Assembly (NCBI RefSeq): GCF_024505145.1
Contig: NZ_JANIAA010000012.1
Span: 62,001-126,000 of the forward strand
Direction: 5' to 3'
Origin: Streptomyces rugosispiralis
GTDB lineage: Bacteria > Actinomycetota > Actinomycetes > Streptomycetales > Streptomycetaceae
Length of the DNA: 64,000 bases
Below, in pieces: positions 50,963 through 60,429 of the stretch. The notes below the pieces were generated by a model. The model was not told where the DNA came from. It saw only the letters and a list, made by a program, of their open reading frames with translations, and did no database searches. Positions within the stretch are counted from its first letter, which is position 1. Every line of letters starts with the position of its first letter. Both the position numbers and the translations under genes were made by a program.

Positions 50963-52236
50963 CGCGCGACCGGTTCCAGGACCTCGCGCCCGCCGAGGAA
51001 CGGCCGCAGCGCCTCGGGCACCCGCACCGAGCCGTCGGCCCGCTGGTGGTTCTCGAGGATCGCGACGATGGTCCGGGTGATCGCGCACAGCGTGCCGTTG
51101 AGCGTGGCCAGCGGACGGACCCGCTTGCCCTCGCGCATCCGGATCGACAGCCGGCGCGACTGGAACTCGGTGGTGTTGGAGGTCGAGGTCAGCTCGCGGT
51201 ACTTGCCCTGCGTCGGGATCCACGCCTCGCAGTCGAACTTCCGCGTCGCCGACGAGCCCAGGTCACCCGAGGCCAGGTCGACCACCCGGAACGGCAGCTC
51301 CAGCGAGGTCAGCCACTGCTTCTCCCACTCCAGCAGCCGCTGGTGCTCGGCCTCGGCCTCCTCCGGCGTCGTGTAGACGAACATCTCGACCTTGTCGAAC
51401 TGGTGCACCCGGAAGATCCCCCGGGTGTCCTTGCCGTACGACCCGGCCTCACGGCGGAAGCAGGAGGAGAACCCGGCGTAGCGCCGCGGCAGCCGGTCCG
51501 CCTCCAGGATCTCGTCCATGTGGTACGCGGCCAGCGGCACCTCGGAGGTGCCCACCAGGAAGAGGTCGTCCTTGTCGAGGTGGTAGACGTCCTCGGCGGC
51601 CTGGCCGAGGAAGCCGGTGCCCTCCATGGCCTTCGGCTTGACCAGTGCCGGGGTGAGCATCGGGGTGAAGCCCGCCGCGGTGGCCTGTGCCATCGCCGCG
51701 TTCACCAGTGCGAACTCCAGCAGGGCGCCGATGCCGGTCAGGTAGTAGAAGCGGGAGCCGGAGACCTTGGCGCCGCGTTCGGTGTCGATCGCGCCGAGCA
51801 GCTCGCCGAGCTCCAGGTGGTCCTTGGGCGCGAAGCCCTCGGCCTCGAAGTCGCGCGGGGTGCCGACGGTCTCCAGGACGGCGAAGTCGTCCTCGCCGCC
51901 GACCGGGACCTCGGGGTGGACCAGATTGCCCAGCTGGAGCAGGAGCCGCTGGGTCTCCTCGGCGGCCGTGTCCTGCTCGGCGTCGGCGGCCTTGACGGCG
52001 GCGGAGAGCTCGCCCGCCTTCTTCAGCAGTTCGGCCTTCTCGTCACCGGAGGCCTTGGGGATGAGCTTGCCGAGCGCCTTCTGCTCGGCACGCAGCTCGT
52101 CGAAGTGGACACTGGAGGACCTGCGCCGCTCGTCGGCGGTCAGGAGCGCGTCGACGATGCCGACGTCCTCTCCACGAGCGCGCTGGGAGGCGCGCACACG
52201 ATCGGGGTCCTCACGGAGCAGGCGAAGGTCAATCAC
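50959..52236 (-). CDS. serS: seryl-tRNA synthetase
   Basis: A 425-residue class II synthetase. The N-terminal helical arm (residues about 30-100, ELRAEQKALGKLIPKASGDE) binds the long variable arm of tRNA-Ser. Motif 2 is SCFRREAGSYGKDTRGIFRV and motif 3 is near TEFQSRRLSIRMR. It charges tRNA-Ser and tRNA-Sec. The GTG start is usual for MIDLRLLREDPD. It is cotranscribed with the HAD gene. Confidence 0.97.
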   Translation of the reverse strand: MIDLRLLREDPDRVRASQRARGEDVGIVDALLTADERRRSSSVHFDELRAEQKALGKLIPKASGDEKAELLKKAGELSAAVKAADAEQDTAAEETQRLLLQLGNLVHPEVPVGGEDDFAVLETVGTPRDFEAEGFAPKDHLELGELLGAIDTERGAKVSGSRFYYLTGIGALLEFALVNAAMAQATAAGFTPMLTPALVKPKAMEGTGFLGQAAEDVYHLDKDDLFLVGTSEVPLAAYHMDEILEADRLPRRYAGFSSCFRREAGSYGKDTRGIFRVHQFDKVEMFVYTTPEEAEAEHQRLLEWEKQWLTSLELPFRVVDLASGDLGSSATRKFDCEAWIPTQGKYRELTSTSNTTEFQSRRLSIRMREGKRVRPLATLNGTLCAITRTIVAILENHQRADGSVRVPEALRPFLGGREVLEPVAR

Positions 52237-52768
52237 GCCCCCAGGTTACCGGTGTGACCTCGGGTGCTCGACGCGATATTCCTTTGCGTCCCATTTTGCC
52301 CCCTTTTGGGGCTGTGGGTAAACCGGGGAATTCCTGTGACGGCCGCCGTCAAGGAATGCTTCCGCAATCCCCGAAAAGGGGCAAAGAGGCGGCGTCGGGT
52401 CGACCTTCTTCCCTTGTGCACAGGGTGAGTTGGGGCTTGGTTGTCCACAGGCCTGGGGGGAATCCCCGAAGTTATCCACAGGCTGTGTGTGAGTTCTGTG
52501 GATGCCGCAGTGATCGTTAAGGCCGCCCAGATGCTCGGCGATGGATTCCCCTATCAAACCGCGTTCACACACTCCACAAGAGAGGAATCCCTCACTCCAA
52601 AGAGTTGGTCGAGTGAATTGAGGTGACAGGTGTGTGATGTCAGGTGATGGTGATAAATGCGGAGAGTGTCGCGATGTGTCCGCTGTGCCGGATTGAGGAT
52701 GTCGACTTATCCCCAGCATGACCCATCAGCCTGTGGATAACTTTTCCGCAGCGATTCTGTTGACGGGC
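52237..52768. other. DnaA-box cluster between serS and pheA
   Basis: No gene is present. Three perfect nine-base DnaA boxes lie at 52441-52449 (TTGTCCACA), 52472-52480 (TTATCCACA) and 52732-52740 (TTATCCACA on the minus strand). Near matches with one change occur at 52313-52321 (minus), 52414-52422 and 52707-52715, and a two-change copy at 52497-52505. This is the most box-dense place in the window and lower in GC than its surroundings. The promoters of serS and of other flanking transcription would also lie here. Confidence 0.8.
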
Positions 52769-53704
52769 TCAGGCCCGGCCGTCCTGGCAGCGGGCCAGCC
52801 ACTCCGCCGCCTCCGTGAACGCCTCGTCCGACGTCCCGTGCCGCAGCGGTGCCAAGTCGTCGGCCGTCACACCCGCCCGGGGGTAGGAGCCCAGGAACCG
52901 CACCTTCGGGCAGATCCGCTTCAGCCCCATCAGGGCCGAGCCCACCCGCCGGTCGGTGATGTGCCCCTCACAGTCCACCGAGAAGCAGTAGCGGCCGATG
53001 CCCTCGCCGGTCGGGCGTGACTCGATCCGCATCATGTTGACCCCGCGCGCGGAGAACTCCTGCAGCAGCTCCAGCAGCGCGCCCGGGTGGTCGTCACCGA
53101 GCCAGATCACCACGGAGGTCTTGTCCGCGCCGGTCCGGGCGGCGGGCCGGGCCGGGCGGCCGGCCAGCACAAAGCGGGTCATCGCGTTCTGCGCGTCGTG
53201 GATGTCGGTGACCAGCGGCTCGAGACCGTACGTGGACGCCGCGAACTCGCCCGCGAACGCCGCGTCGTACCGCCCCTCCTGCACCAGCCGCGCACCGTCC
53301 GCGTTCGAGGCGGCCGACTCCCACACGGCGTCCGGGAGGTTCGCCGCCAGCCAGTTGCGCACCTGGGGCTGGGCCACCGGGTGCCCGGTCACCGTCTTGA
53401 TGTCCGCGAGCGCGGTGCCCGGCCGCACCAGCAGCGCGAAGCTGATCGACAGCAGCACCTCGCGGTAGATCATCAGCGGTTCGCCGGTGGCGAGTTCGTC
53501 GAGGGTCGCGGTGACCCCGCCCTCGACCGAGTTCTCGATGGGCACCAGGGCGGCCGCGGCGGCTCCGGAGCGCACCGCGTCGAGCGCCACCGGCACGGAA
53601 ACCATCGGCACCAGCTCCCGGGTGGCGGCCTCCGGCATGGACCGCAGCGCGGCCTCGGTGAAGGTTCCCTCGGGGCCGAGGTAGGCATAGCGGCTGGCCG
53701 ACAT
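52769..53704 (-). CDS. pheA: prephenate dehydratase
   Basis: A 311-residue enzyme that converts prephenate to phenylpyruvate in phenylalanine synthesis. The catalytic domain shows YLGPEGTFTEAAL and the TRF motif as NAMTRFVLAG. The regulatory ACT domain carries GALLELL and the ESRP motif as IESRPTGEG, the phenylalanine-sensing site. The start may be this ATG or the GTG one codon earlier; both fit the GGGAG site. Confidence 0.95.
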   Translation of the reverse strand: MSASRYAYLGPEGTFTEAALRSMPEAATRELVPMVSVPVALDAVRSGAAAAALVPIENSVEGGVTATLDELATGEPLMIYREVLLSISFALLVRPGTALADIKTVTGHPVAQPQVRNWLAANLPDAVWESAASNADGARLVQEGRYDAAFAGEFAASTYGLEPLVTDIHDAQNAMTRFVLAGRPARPAARTGADKTSVVIWLGDDHPGALLELLQEFSARGVNMMRIESRPTGEGIGRYCFSVDCEGHITDRRVGSALMGLKRICPKVRFLGSYPRAGVTADDLAPLRHGTSDEAFTEAAEWLARCQDGRA

Positions 53705-53833
53705 CACGGTCGCTCCCTGTGATCAGACGAGACCGCCACGATACCCGCGTCGGCCCGGACCGCCGACTCGAATGGTGGACACCCGTATGGACACCCCTCG
53801 GACGCGATGCCTCGGGGCGGCTCGTCCCCTTTC

Positions 53834-55075
53834 CTATCCCTCCAAGAGTGCCTGACCCACGTACTCCCCCGGGGCGCAGCCCGGCGGCACCGCGAACAGC
53901 GCGCTGGCCTCGTGCCGCAGGAACCGCGACAGATCGTCGCCCAGGTCGAGCTTCCGCTGCACCGGCACGAACCCCTTCATCGGATCCGCCTGCCAGGCGA
54001 TGAAGAGCAGCCCGGCGTCCGGCGCCCCGTCGTCGCGGAAGCCGTCGTGGTACGAGAAGGGCCTGCGCAGCATCGCGGCGCCCTGGTTGGACGCGGGCGC
54101 CGCGACCCGGACGTGGGCGGCGCCCGCGATGGCCAGCGCACCGTTCTTGTCGACCTTGTCGAGCTGAACCGGGGTGGTCTCGGTGCCGCCGGACAGCGGG
54201 GCGCCGTCCGACTTGCGGCGGCCGACCACCTTCTCCTGCCGCTCCAGGGAGAGGTGGTCCCAGGAGTCCAGCAGCATCCGGATGCGCCGGACGACCGCGT
54301 AGGAACCGCCCGCCATCCACGCGGGTTCGCCCCTCTCCGGTACGAAGATCCGCCGCTCGAAGTCGTCGTCGGCCGGCTTGGGGTTGTTGGTGCCGTCGAT
54401 CTGGCCCATGAGGTTGCGGGTGGTCATGGGGCGGCCGGTGGCGCCGGGGGACCGGTTGAAGCCGTTCATCTGCCAGCGCAGCCGGGCCGTGTCCGCGGCC
54501 TCGCGCTGCAGGGCGCGCAGCGCGTGGAAGGCGACCAGCGCGTCATCGGCGGCGATCTGGATCCACAGATCGCCGTTGCTGCGCTTGGGGTCGAGCGCGT
54601 CCGAGACGAAGTCGGGGAGCGGGGCGAGTGCCTCCGGCCGCTGGTCCTCGACCCCCGCCTTGCCGAAGAAGGTCCGGCCGAAGCCGAAGGTGACCGTAAG
54701 GGACGAGGGACCGGCGTCGAGCGCGATCCCGGTGTCGTCCGGTGGGGCCTCGCCCGCCATCAGCTCCTTGGCCGTCCGCGACCAGCGGCGCAGCAGTGCG
54801 GCGGCCGCCTTACGGTTCGCACCGGGCGCCAGGTCGAAGGCGAGGAGGTGGCCGTGGGCCTGGAGGGGGGTGGTGATGCCCGGCTGGCGCCTGCCGTGGA
54901 AGGGCACGGCGGTCGCGCCCAGCGAGCTGAGGGGCGCGGGTGCGTCCCGCGTCGCCTCGGACGCGTAGGCTCCGGCGGCTCCGCCGGCGACCAGTCCGGC
55001 AGCTCCGGCGGCGCCCGCCGAGCCCAGCAGACGCCGCCGGGAGATGCCGGACGAGGGTGCTTGCTCTGTGGTCAT
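53834..55075 (-). CDS. Tat-exported Dyp-type peroxidase (EfeB-like)
   Basis: A 413-residue haem peroxidase. A twin-arginine signal (SRRRLLGSAGAAGAAGL) leads to a Dyp fold with the distal GXXDG motif as GQIDGTNNP and a probable proximal histidine in PFSYHDGF. The ATG overlaps the CopCD stop as ATGA, placing it in the copper operon. Known homologues oxidise dyes or deferrochelate haem; in Streptomyces such an enzyme works with a copper chaperone and radical copper oxidase during morphogenesis, a link that the context supports. Confidence 0.93.
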   Translation of the reverse strand: MTTEQAPSSGISRRRLLGSAGAAGAAGLVAGGAAGAYASEATRDAPAPLSSLGATAVPFHGRRQPGITTPLQAHGHLLAFDLAPGANRKAAAALLRRWSRTAKELMAGEAPPDDTGIALDAGPSSLTVTFGFGRTFFGKAGVEDQRPEALAPLPDFVSDALDPKRSNGDLWIQIAADDALVAFHALRALQREAADTARLRWQMNGFNRSPGATGRPMTTRNLMGQIDGTNNPKPADDDFERRIFVPERGEPAWMAGGSYAVVRRIRMLLDSWDHLSLERQEKVVGRRKSDGAPLSGGTETTPVQLDKVDKNGALAIAGAAHVRVAAPASNQGAAMLRRPFSYHDGFRDDGAPDAGLLFIAWQADPMKGFVPVQRKLDLGDDLSRFLRHEASALFAVPPGCAPGEYVGQALLEG

Positions 55076-57273
55076 TGAGCGACTTTCACGTTCCTGGTCT
55101 CCGTCACCTGGTCGATGTCGGAGGTTCGTACGGTCAGGGAGAGCTGCCAGGTGCCGGCCATGGGGAGCTGGACGGTCTTGGCGCTCCAGTGTCCGGTCGA
55201 GAGGCGCTCCAGCGGGATGCGCAGCGGCCCGATCCCCTTGTCCTTGAGCGTCAGCGACAGCTTGACCTCGGGCACGTCCACGGGGCGGTCGGCCAGGTCG
55301 GTGGTGAACACGTGCAGCGCGTTGTCACCCGGCAGTGCGGGTTCGATCATCACCACGGCCTTGCCGCGGCCGCTCTTGGGGCCCGTGTCGTAGGGGATCA
55401 GCACGCTCACCGGGTCGACGTTCAGCTGCCCGCCGGGGGTTGCGGCCGGGGCGCTCGCCTGCTCGGTTTCGGCCCGGCCGGGCTGGGTGCCGCTGAGCAC
55501 GGTGGCCACCGCGAGCAGCACGACGGCCACGATGGTCTCGGCGAGCACCGACCGGCGCAGCCCGCTGCGCTCGCGGTCGGCGTCGCGCTCCCGCAGCGTG
55601 GCGGTCTTGTCCTCGGCGGCCCGCTGACGGGCGAGCTGGGCGGCGCGCACGGGATCGTCGTCGGCGGCGCCGGTACCGGAGCCGTCACCGGGCCCGTCGC
55701 CGGACTCGGGTTCGGCGTCGGCGGGGGTGTCGACCGCCGCGTCGGCCGTACCGGTACGGACCGGTCGCGCGGCCTTGACCGCGGCCTTGGTCCCGGCCTT
55801 GGCCGCCTTGGTCCCGGCCTCGGTCTCGGTCTCGTCGGCCGTGGCCTCGACATCGGCCTCGGCACCACTTTCCGCCTTGGTCTCCGCGCCCGCCTCGGGG
55901 TCCGCGTCCGCCTTGGTCTCCGCGTCCGCCTTGGTCGCCGCGCTCGCCTTGGTCGCCGCGCCCGTCTCCGCCCCGGCCGCTTCCGTGGCGTCCGTAAGGC
56001 GCCCGGTCCACCGGCGCGAGATGGCGGCGATGCCCACCAGCACCGCCATCAGACCCACCTTGACCAGCAGCCATCGCCCGTACTCGGTGTCGGTCAGCGC
56101 GCCCCAGGAGCCCACCTGCCGCCACGACTGGTACAGCCCGGTGACCACCAGGGCGACCACCGAGCCGAAGGCCAGCCGGGAGAAGCGGCGCACGGCCGCC
56201 CGCTCGATCGGCTCGCCCGCCCGGAGCGTCACCGCGAGCGAGGCCAGACCGCCCAGCCAGACCCCGACCGCGATCAGATGGATCACGTCCACCGGCATGG
56301 CCAGCTGACGCTGCAGGCCCACCGAGGCGTGCTCGGCCATCGCCCAGGTCGCGGCGAGGCCCACCGCCATCACCGTGCCGCCGAAGCCGAGTCCGAAGGC
56401 GAGGTCCTGGCGGCGCCGCGCGTCCGCCTCCCCCTCGCCGGTGCGCCGGGTGTACGAGCCGAAGAGGACGGCCAGGAAGACCGCCGCCGCGCCGAGCAGC
56501 AGCAGCCGGGACAGCAGCGCCGCGCCCGGCTTGGTGGACAGCACATCGCCCAGCCTGCCGAGGTCGAGGATGCCGCCGATCCCCTCGCCGTCGGTGTACG
56601 GCCCGCGCAGCAGCAACAGCAGCAGGCTGGCCGTGAAGACCGTCACCCAGCCGCCCACGGCGATCTTCCGCACCGGACGCGAGGACCGGCAGAGCCCGGC
56701 GAACACACAGCCGCCCACGAGCGCCGCGAAACCGCCGTAGGCGGCGTACCGGCCGATCCCGTAGAGCGTGCTGACGGTGGTGTCGGACGCGTCGCCCGTG
56801 GACACCTTCGCCTTGGTCTTGGACGGGGCGCCGATGGAGAAGGTGAACGCTCCGCTCACCGGGTGGCTGTCCTCCGAGACCGCCTTCCACGCCACCGTGT
56901 AGGTGCCGTCCGGCAGCCCGGAGTGCAGCCCGGCGCCGGCCGTCGACGACTTGCCGCCGACATGGGCGGTCTTCCCGGTGTCCACGCGCTTGCCCTTGGG
57001 GTCGAGCACGCGTACCGAGTCGCCGGAGAGCAGCACGCCCTCCGAGAAGTTCAGCGTGACCTCCCTGGGGGCGGTCTTCACCACCGAGCCGTCGGCGGGG
57101 TCGGTCGAGGTGAGCGCGGCATGCGCGGACGCGGAGCTAGCGCCCACGCTCAGCGCGCACAGCAGCGCGGCGAGCAGGGCGCCGCAGATCGCCATCAGCC
57201 GCCGGGCGGTCGCGGTGATCCGGGCGGGAGTCGCGGTGGGCCCGGCGGGGGCCAGGGAGGTCAGCGAGGGCAT
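55072..57273 (-). CDS. CopC-CopD copper transport fusion protein
   Basis: A 733-residue protein. After a signal helix (residues 25-50) the CopC domain starts with HAALTSTDPADGS, the N-terminal histidine being a copper ligand, and contains WKAVSEDSHPVSGAF. About eight to nine membrane helices of CopD type follow (residues 170-440), including DVIHLIAVGVWLGG. A Lys/Ala/Glu linker with repeated TKADAETKAD-like units (about 450-560) leads to another helix and a C-terminal beta domain. It imports copper or delivers it to periplasmic enzymes. Confidence 0.9.
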   Translation of the reverse strand: MPSLTSLAPAGPTATPARITATARRLMAICGALLAALLCALSVGASSASAHAALTSTDPADGSVVKTAPREVTLNFSEGVLLSGDSVRVLDPKGKRVDTGKTAHVGGKSSTAGAGLHSGLPDGTYTVAWKAVSEDSHPVSGAFTFSIGAPSKTKAKVSTGDASDTTVSTLYGIGRYAAYGGFAALVGGCVFAGLCRSSRPVRKIAVGGWVTVFTASLLLLLLRGPYTDGEGIGGILDLGRLGDVLSTKPGAALLSRLLLLGAAAVFLAVLFGSYTRRTGEGEADARRRQDLAFGLGFGGTVMAVGLAATWAMAEHASVGLQRQLAMPVDVIHLIAVGVWLGGLASLAVTLRAGEPIERAAVRRFSRLAFGSVVALVVTGLYQSWRQVGSWGALTDTEYGRWLLVKVGLMAVLVGIAAISRRWTGRLTDATEAAGAETGAATKASAATKADAETKADADPEAGAETKAESGAEADVEATADETETEAGTKAAKAGTKAAVKAARPVRTGTADAAVDTPADAEPESGDGPGDGSGTGAADDDPVRAAQLARQRAAEDKTATLRERDADRERSGLRRSVLAETIVAVVLLAVATVLSGTQPGRAETEQASAPAATPGGQLNVDPVSVLIPYDTGPKSGRGKAVVMIEPALPGDNALHVFTTDLADRPVDVPEVKLSLTLKDKGIGPLRIPLERLSTGHWSAKTVQLPMAGTWQLSLTVRTSDIDQVTETRNVKVAQ

Positions 57274-57279
57274 CGGGCG

Positions 57280-57771
57280 TCAGTCCTTGGGGCGGTACGT
57301 CGTCGGCTCGACCGGGACTTTGATCTCGATGGGGTCGGAGGTGGCGAAGTGAAGGGTGAAGCTGACCTTCTCACCGACCTTCGGCCGGTGGGTGAGATTT
57401 GTCAGCATCAGATGATCTCCACCGCTGGTCAGCTGGACCCGGCCGTCGGCCGGCACGTCGAGCGAGCTCACCTGCTTCATCCGGGTGCCCTCGGTGGTGT
57501 GCAGGGTGACCTCGGAGGCGAGCGGGGTGGTGACGGACGTCAGCTTGTCGGCGCCGCCGCCGGCGTTCCGTACGGTCAGGTAGCCCGCGGCCATGTCGTC
57601 CAGGGGCGGCTGCGAAACGTAGGCGCCGCTCACGGACAGCTTCGGGGCGGCCTTGTGGTCCCCGCCGTCCCCGCCTCCGTCGTCGCTCCCGCAGGCGGCG
57701 AGCGCGGCGGACAGGCCGAAGGTGAGGACGACGGCGGCCGCCTTACGGATGCCGGGACCGGTCGCCCTCAC
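57280..57771 (-). CDS. PCu(A)C copper chaperone lipoprotein
   Basis: A 163-residue lipoprotein with lipobox LAAC, a Gly/Asp/His linker and a DUF461/PCuAC domain. Copper ligands are suggested by HTTEGTRMKQV and GGDHLMLTNL, giving the His-Met pattern of the family. It hands Cu(I) to cytochrome oxidase assembly. The GTG start overlaps the SCO1 stop and the CopCD gene starts 6 bp later. Confidence 0.9.
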   Translation of the reverse strand: MRATGPGIRKAAAVVLTFGLSAALAACGSDDGGGDGGDHKAAPKLSVSGAYVSQPPLDDMAAGYLTVRNAGGGADKLTSVTTPLASEVTLHTTEGTRMKQVSSLDVPADGRVQLTSGGDHLMLTNLTHRPKVGEKVSFTLHFATSDPIEIKVPVEPTTYRPKD

Positions 57772-58427
57772 GGGTTCCGCCCCTCGATGATCTTCGGCAG
57801 ATCCTTGGCGTAACGATCCGCCGAGGCCTCCGTCGTGTAGATCCAGTGGCCCTTGTCGTCCTTGGGCGAGAAGCCGATCACCTCGGCGCCGTGGCTGACG
57901 GTGATGCTGCCGTCCTTCTCCTTCTTCGGCTTCTCGATGTAGATGCCCAGCGGCCGCGCGGCGGCCTCGATGGTGTTGAAGTCGCCGGTCAGGCCGACGA
58001 AGTCGGTGCCGCCCTGGGCGTCCAGCCAGGAGCGCATCCGCTTGGGGGTGTCCCGGGCGGGGTCGGTGCTGACGAAGACGACCCGCAGCTTCTCCCGCTC
58101 GGCCTTGGGGAGCTTCTTCACGGCGATGCCGACATTGCTCATGGTCAGCGGGCAGACGTCCGGGCAGTGGGTGTAGCCGAAGAAGAGCAGGGTGGGCCGG
58201 CCCTTGGTCTCCTTCAGCAGGTCGTACTTCTTGCCGTCGGTGTCGGTGAGGACGATGTCGGGCTTGGCCTTCGCCTGGTCGAGGACGATGGCCTGCCCCG
58301 ACTTCTGGCCGCCCTTGACCTCGGCGGCGGCGTTGTCGCCCTTGCCCCCGTCGGCCGAGCCGCCGCAGGCGCTGAGGGTGAGCGCGGCGGCGGCGGCGAG
58401 CGCGGTGGCCAGGATTTTGGTGCGCAT
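57768..58427 (-). CDS. SCO1/SenC-family copper metallochaperone lipoprotein
   Basis: A 219-residue lipoprotein (lipobox LSAC) with a thioredoxin-like fold. The copper-binding pair is CPDVC in FFGYTHCPDVCPLTMSN, and the distal histidine is in ITVSHGAEVIGF. It helps build the CuA centre of cytochrome c oxidase together with the PCuAC protein encoded next. The ATG at 58427 follows a GGAG site and is the first gene of the coupled set SCO1, PCuAC, CopCD, Dyp peroxidase. Confidence 0.92.
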   Translation of the reverse strand: MRTKILATALAAAAALTLSACGGSADGGKGDNAAAEVKGGQKSGQAIVLDQAKAKPDIVLTDTDGKKYDLLKETKGRPTLLFFGYTHCPDVCPLTMSNVGIAVKKLPKAEREKLRVVFVSTDPARDTPKRMRSWLDAQGGTDFVGLTGDFNTIEAAARPLGIYIEKPKKEKDGSITVSHGAEVIGFSPKDDKGHWIYTTEASADRYAKDLPKIIEGRNP

Positions 58428-58569
58428 GGAGCTGTTCTCCAAAGAGAGGGGTGGATCGGTGGCGTGCGGGGCGGCGGGCACGAGGACCCGCCGCCCCGCC
58501 GGGATCACGCGGTCGGTTCAGGACCCGTGGTCACCCGCGGTTACGCGCATGCGGTCGAGCGGTCGGCGG

Positions 58570-59313
58570 TCAGGCGGAGCGGCGGCGGCTGACGACCACG
58601 CCGAAGACGACACCGGCGGCACCGATGACGATGCCCGCGATGCCCAGCACCCGGGCGGTGGTGTCGCTGCCGTCCTTGTCGTCCGAGGTGTCCTTGGCGG
58701 CGGAATTCTCCGCTCCGGCCTTCTCGGAGCCCTTGTCCTGGCCGGACGCCGCGGCGGCGCCGTCCGAGCTCTCGGCCGGGGCGACCAGCTTGAGCACCGG
58801 AGCCGGGTTCTCGGGCTCGGCGGCACCCTCCTTGGGCTCCTCGATCCAGCGCACGACCTCCTTGTTGTCGTACGTCTGGAGGGCCTTGAAGGCGAGCTGG
58901 TCGGCGTCGTCGGGCAGCTGGCCGACCGACAGCGGGAACTGCTGGAACATCCCCGGCTCGATCTTGCCGCCGGTCCAGGTGACCTTGGTGACCGCCTCGT
59001 TGATCTTCTCGCCGTGTATCTCCATGGGCTTGGCGAGCTTGGACTTGGTGACCTTGACGTCCCAGCCGGGCACCGGCTGGGGCATCACCGAGGCGAGCGG
59101 GTGGTCCGCGGGGAGGGTCACCTCGAGCTTGACGGTGGAGGAGTCGTCGCGCTCGTTGGGCACCTTGAAGTTGATGGTGCTGTAGCCGCCCTTCTCGGCC
59201 TCACCGGGCTGCACGCTCACGTGCGCGAAGGCCGGGCCCGCTGCGAGCAGCACCAGGCCGCCCGCGGTGAGGCATCCGAGGACCGGCAGACGGCGGAGAC
59301 GCATGGCGTTCAT
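58570..59313 (-). CDS. YcnI-like (DUF1775) copper-associated protein
   Basis: A 247-residue exported protein. After the signal peptide cleaved at AFA the mature chain begins HVSVQPGEAEKGGYSTINFK, with the N-terminal histidine that binds copper in YcnI. The DUF1775 domain extends to about residue 165. A charged linker and a single C-terminal helix (VLGIAGIVIGAAGVVFG) anchor it. It lies upstream of the SCO1 gene on the same strand, 142 bp away. Confidence 0.9.
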   Translation of the reverse strand: MNAMRLRRLPVLGCLTAGGLVLLAAGPAFAHVSVQPGEAEKGGYSTINFKVPNERDDSSTVKLEVTLPADHPLASVMPQPVPGWDVKVTKSKLAKPMEIHGEKINEAVTKVTWTGGKIEPGMFQQFPLSVGQLPDDADQLAFKALQTYDNKEVVRWIEEPKEGAAEPENPAPVLKLVAPAESSDGAAAASGQDKGSEKAGAENSAAKDTSDDKDGSDTTARVLGIAGIVIGAAGVVFGVVVSRRRSA

Positions 59314-59409
59314 GTCAACACTCCAGGAACAGGAATGATCAGATGGGTGGGCGCGCGTGCGGCGACGTCGCGGCCGCCCTCCGGTCCCGCTGGAGGAGCG
59401 TCGCGTCGG

Positions 59410-60228
59410 TCAGGCCGCGAGGTCCCAGACCGGCGGTCCGCGCCTGATCACGCTGTGCTGGAGGACGAGGGCCGTCGTCCCGCCCTCGTCCCGCTCGGCC
59501 GCGCGCGGACGGCACGGCCCGCCGTAAGGGGCCCGCGAAGGAGCCAGGAGCACCCGTACGAGTCTCAGGGCGGCGCGCAGCGCCCGTACGAGCGCGATCT
59601 CCGCCACCCCTCGGGCCCAGCCCGCCGACAGCCGCACCGCCCGCCATACGGCCTTCTCGCCCCGGCGCAGCAGCCAGCCGATGGCCAGCGCGGCGAGCAG
59701 ATGGCCCAGGGTCATGGGCAGCGACGGCAGCAGGCTCTCCATCCCGGCCGCCTGTCCCGTGGGGGCGGTGGGCGCCGGCATGGTGTGCGGACCGCCGTGC
59801 GCGGCGGCCGGGTCGATGCCCGAGTGGGCGACGATCCGGTGGGCCGTCGCCGCGTCGAGCCGTCCGGGGCCCGACGCGCACAGCAGCCTGGCGGCCAGGC
59901 CGATCACATGGCCCTGGGCGGTGTCGGCCCGATGGGCGGCCTCCTCGGCCGCGGCGGCCCGGTCCTGCCCGAGCGCGAAGAGCGCGTGCAGCGCCAGCTG
60001 CCCGACGGCCAGCACGGCCGCGATCCCGGGCAGCGACCGCTCCCGCCCGGCCAGGGTCAACGCCACCGTGAACATCGCCGCGCAGCCCACGCCCAGCGTC
60101 CACAGCGGCACGGTGGCGCAGGAGCCCAGCACATGCCCGGCCGCGGACAGCACGACGCAGACCGCGGTGAACACCGCGGCCCGCAGCATTCGCAGATCGG
60201 CGCCGGCACGGGCGACAGGGGAAGCCAT
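59410..60228 (-). CDS. membrane protein of the copper locus, function unknown
   Basis: A 272-residue protein with about five hydrophobic segments (residues 12-35, 40-60, 65-85, 170-195 and possibly 215-235) and many histidines in the loop near residue 145 (DIDPAAAHGGPHTMP-like region). The basic C-terminus is cytoplasmic. Its place upstream of the YcnI gene suggests a metal role. The ATG at 60228 lacks a clear ribosome site, so the start is tentative. Confidence 0.72.
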   Translation of the reverse strand: MASPVARAGADLRMLRAAVFTAVCVVLSAAGHVLGSCATVPLWTLGVGCAAMFTVALTLAGRERSLPGIAAVLAVGQLALHALFALGQDRAAAAEEAAHRADTAQGHVIGLAARLLCASGPGRLDAATAHRIVAHSGIDPAAAHGGPHTMPAPTAPTGQAAGMESLLPSLPMTLGHLLAALAIGWLLRRGEKAVWRAVRLSAGWARGVAEIALVRALRAALRLVRVLLAPSRAPYGGPCRPRAAERDEGGTTALVLQHSVIRRGPPVWDLAA

Positions 60229-60429
60229 GGCCGCGCCATCATCCCACTGGGTGGACGCGTTCCCTACGGCGGGTGGGGCGTACCGGCGCACACCGGGACA
60301 GGCCCATACACCGGTTCGCGCATCGAGCGCGTCCGCTGAATGAGCGGCGTCACGTCGATAACACGCTTACGGACCATGGACCCAGGCAATACGTAACGGT
60401 ATGTCGAGCCGCGGCCGGGAGGCTGGAGC

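Noticed and set aside
52237..52768. The chromosomal origin oriC
   Set aside because: Box number is too low, and dnaA, dnaN and other origin-linked genes are absent; serS and pheA flank it.
54940..57813. A 957-codon plus-strand frame over the copper genes
   Set aside because: Its translation is Arg/Gly/His low complexity, with no motifs, and lies opposite the well-supported CopCD and PCuAC genes.
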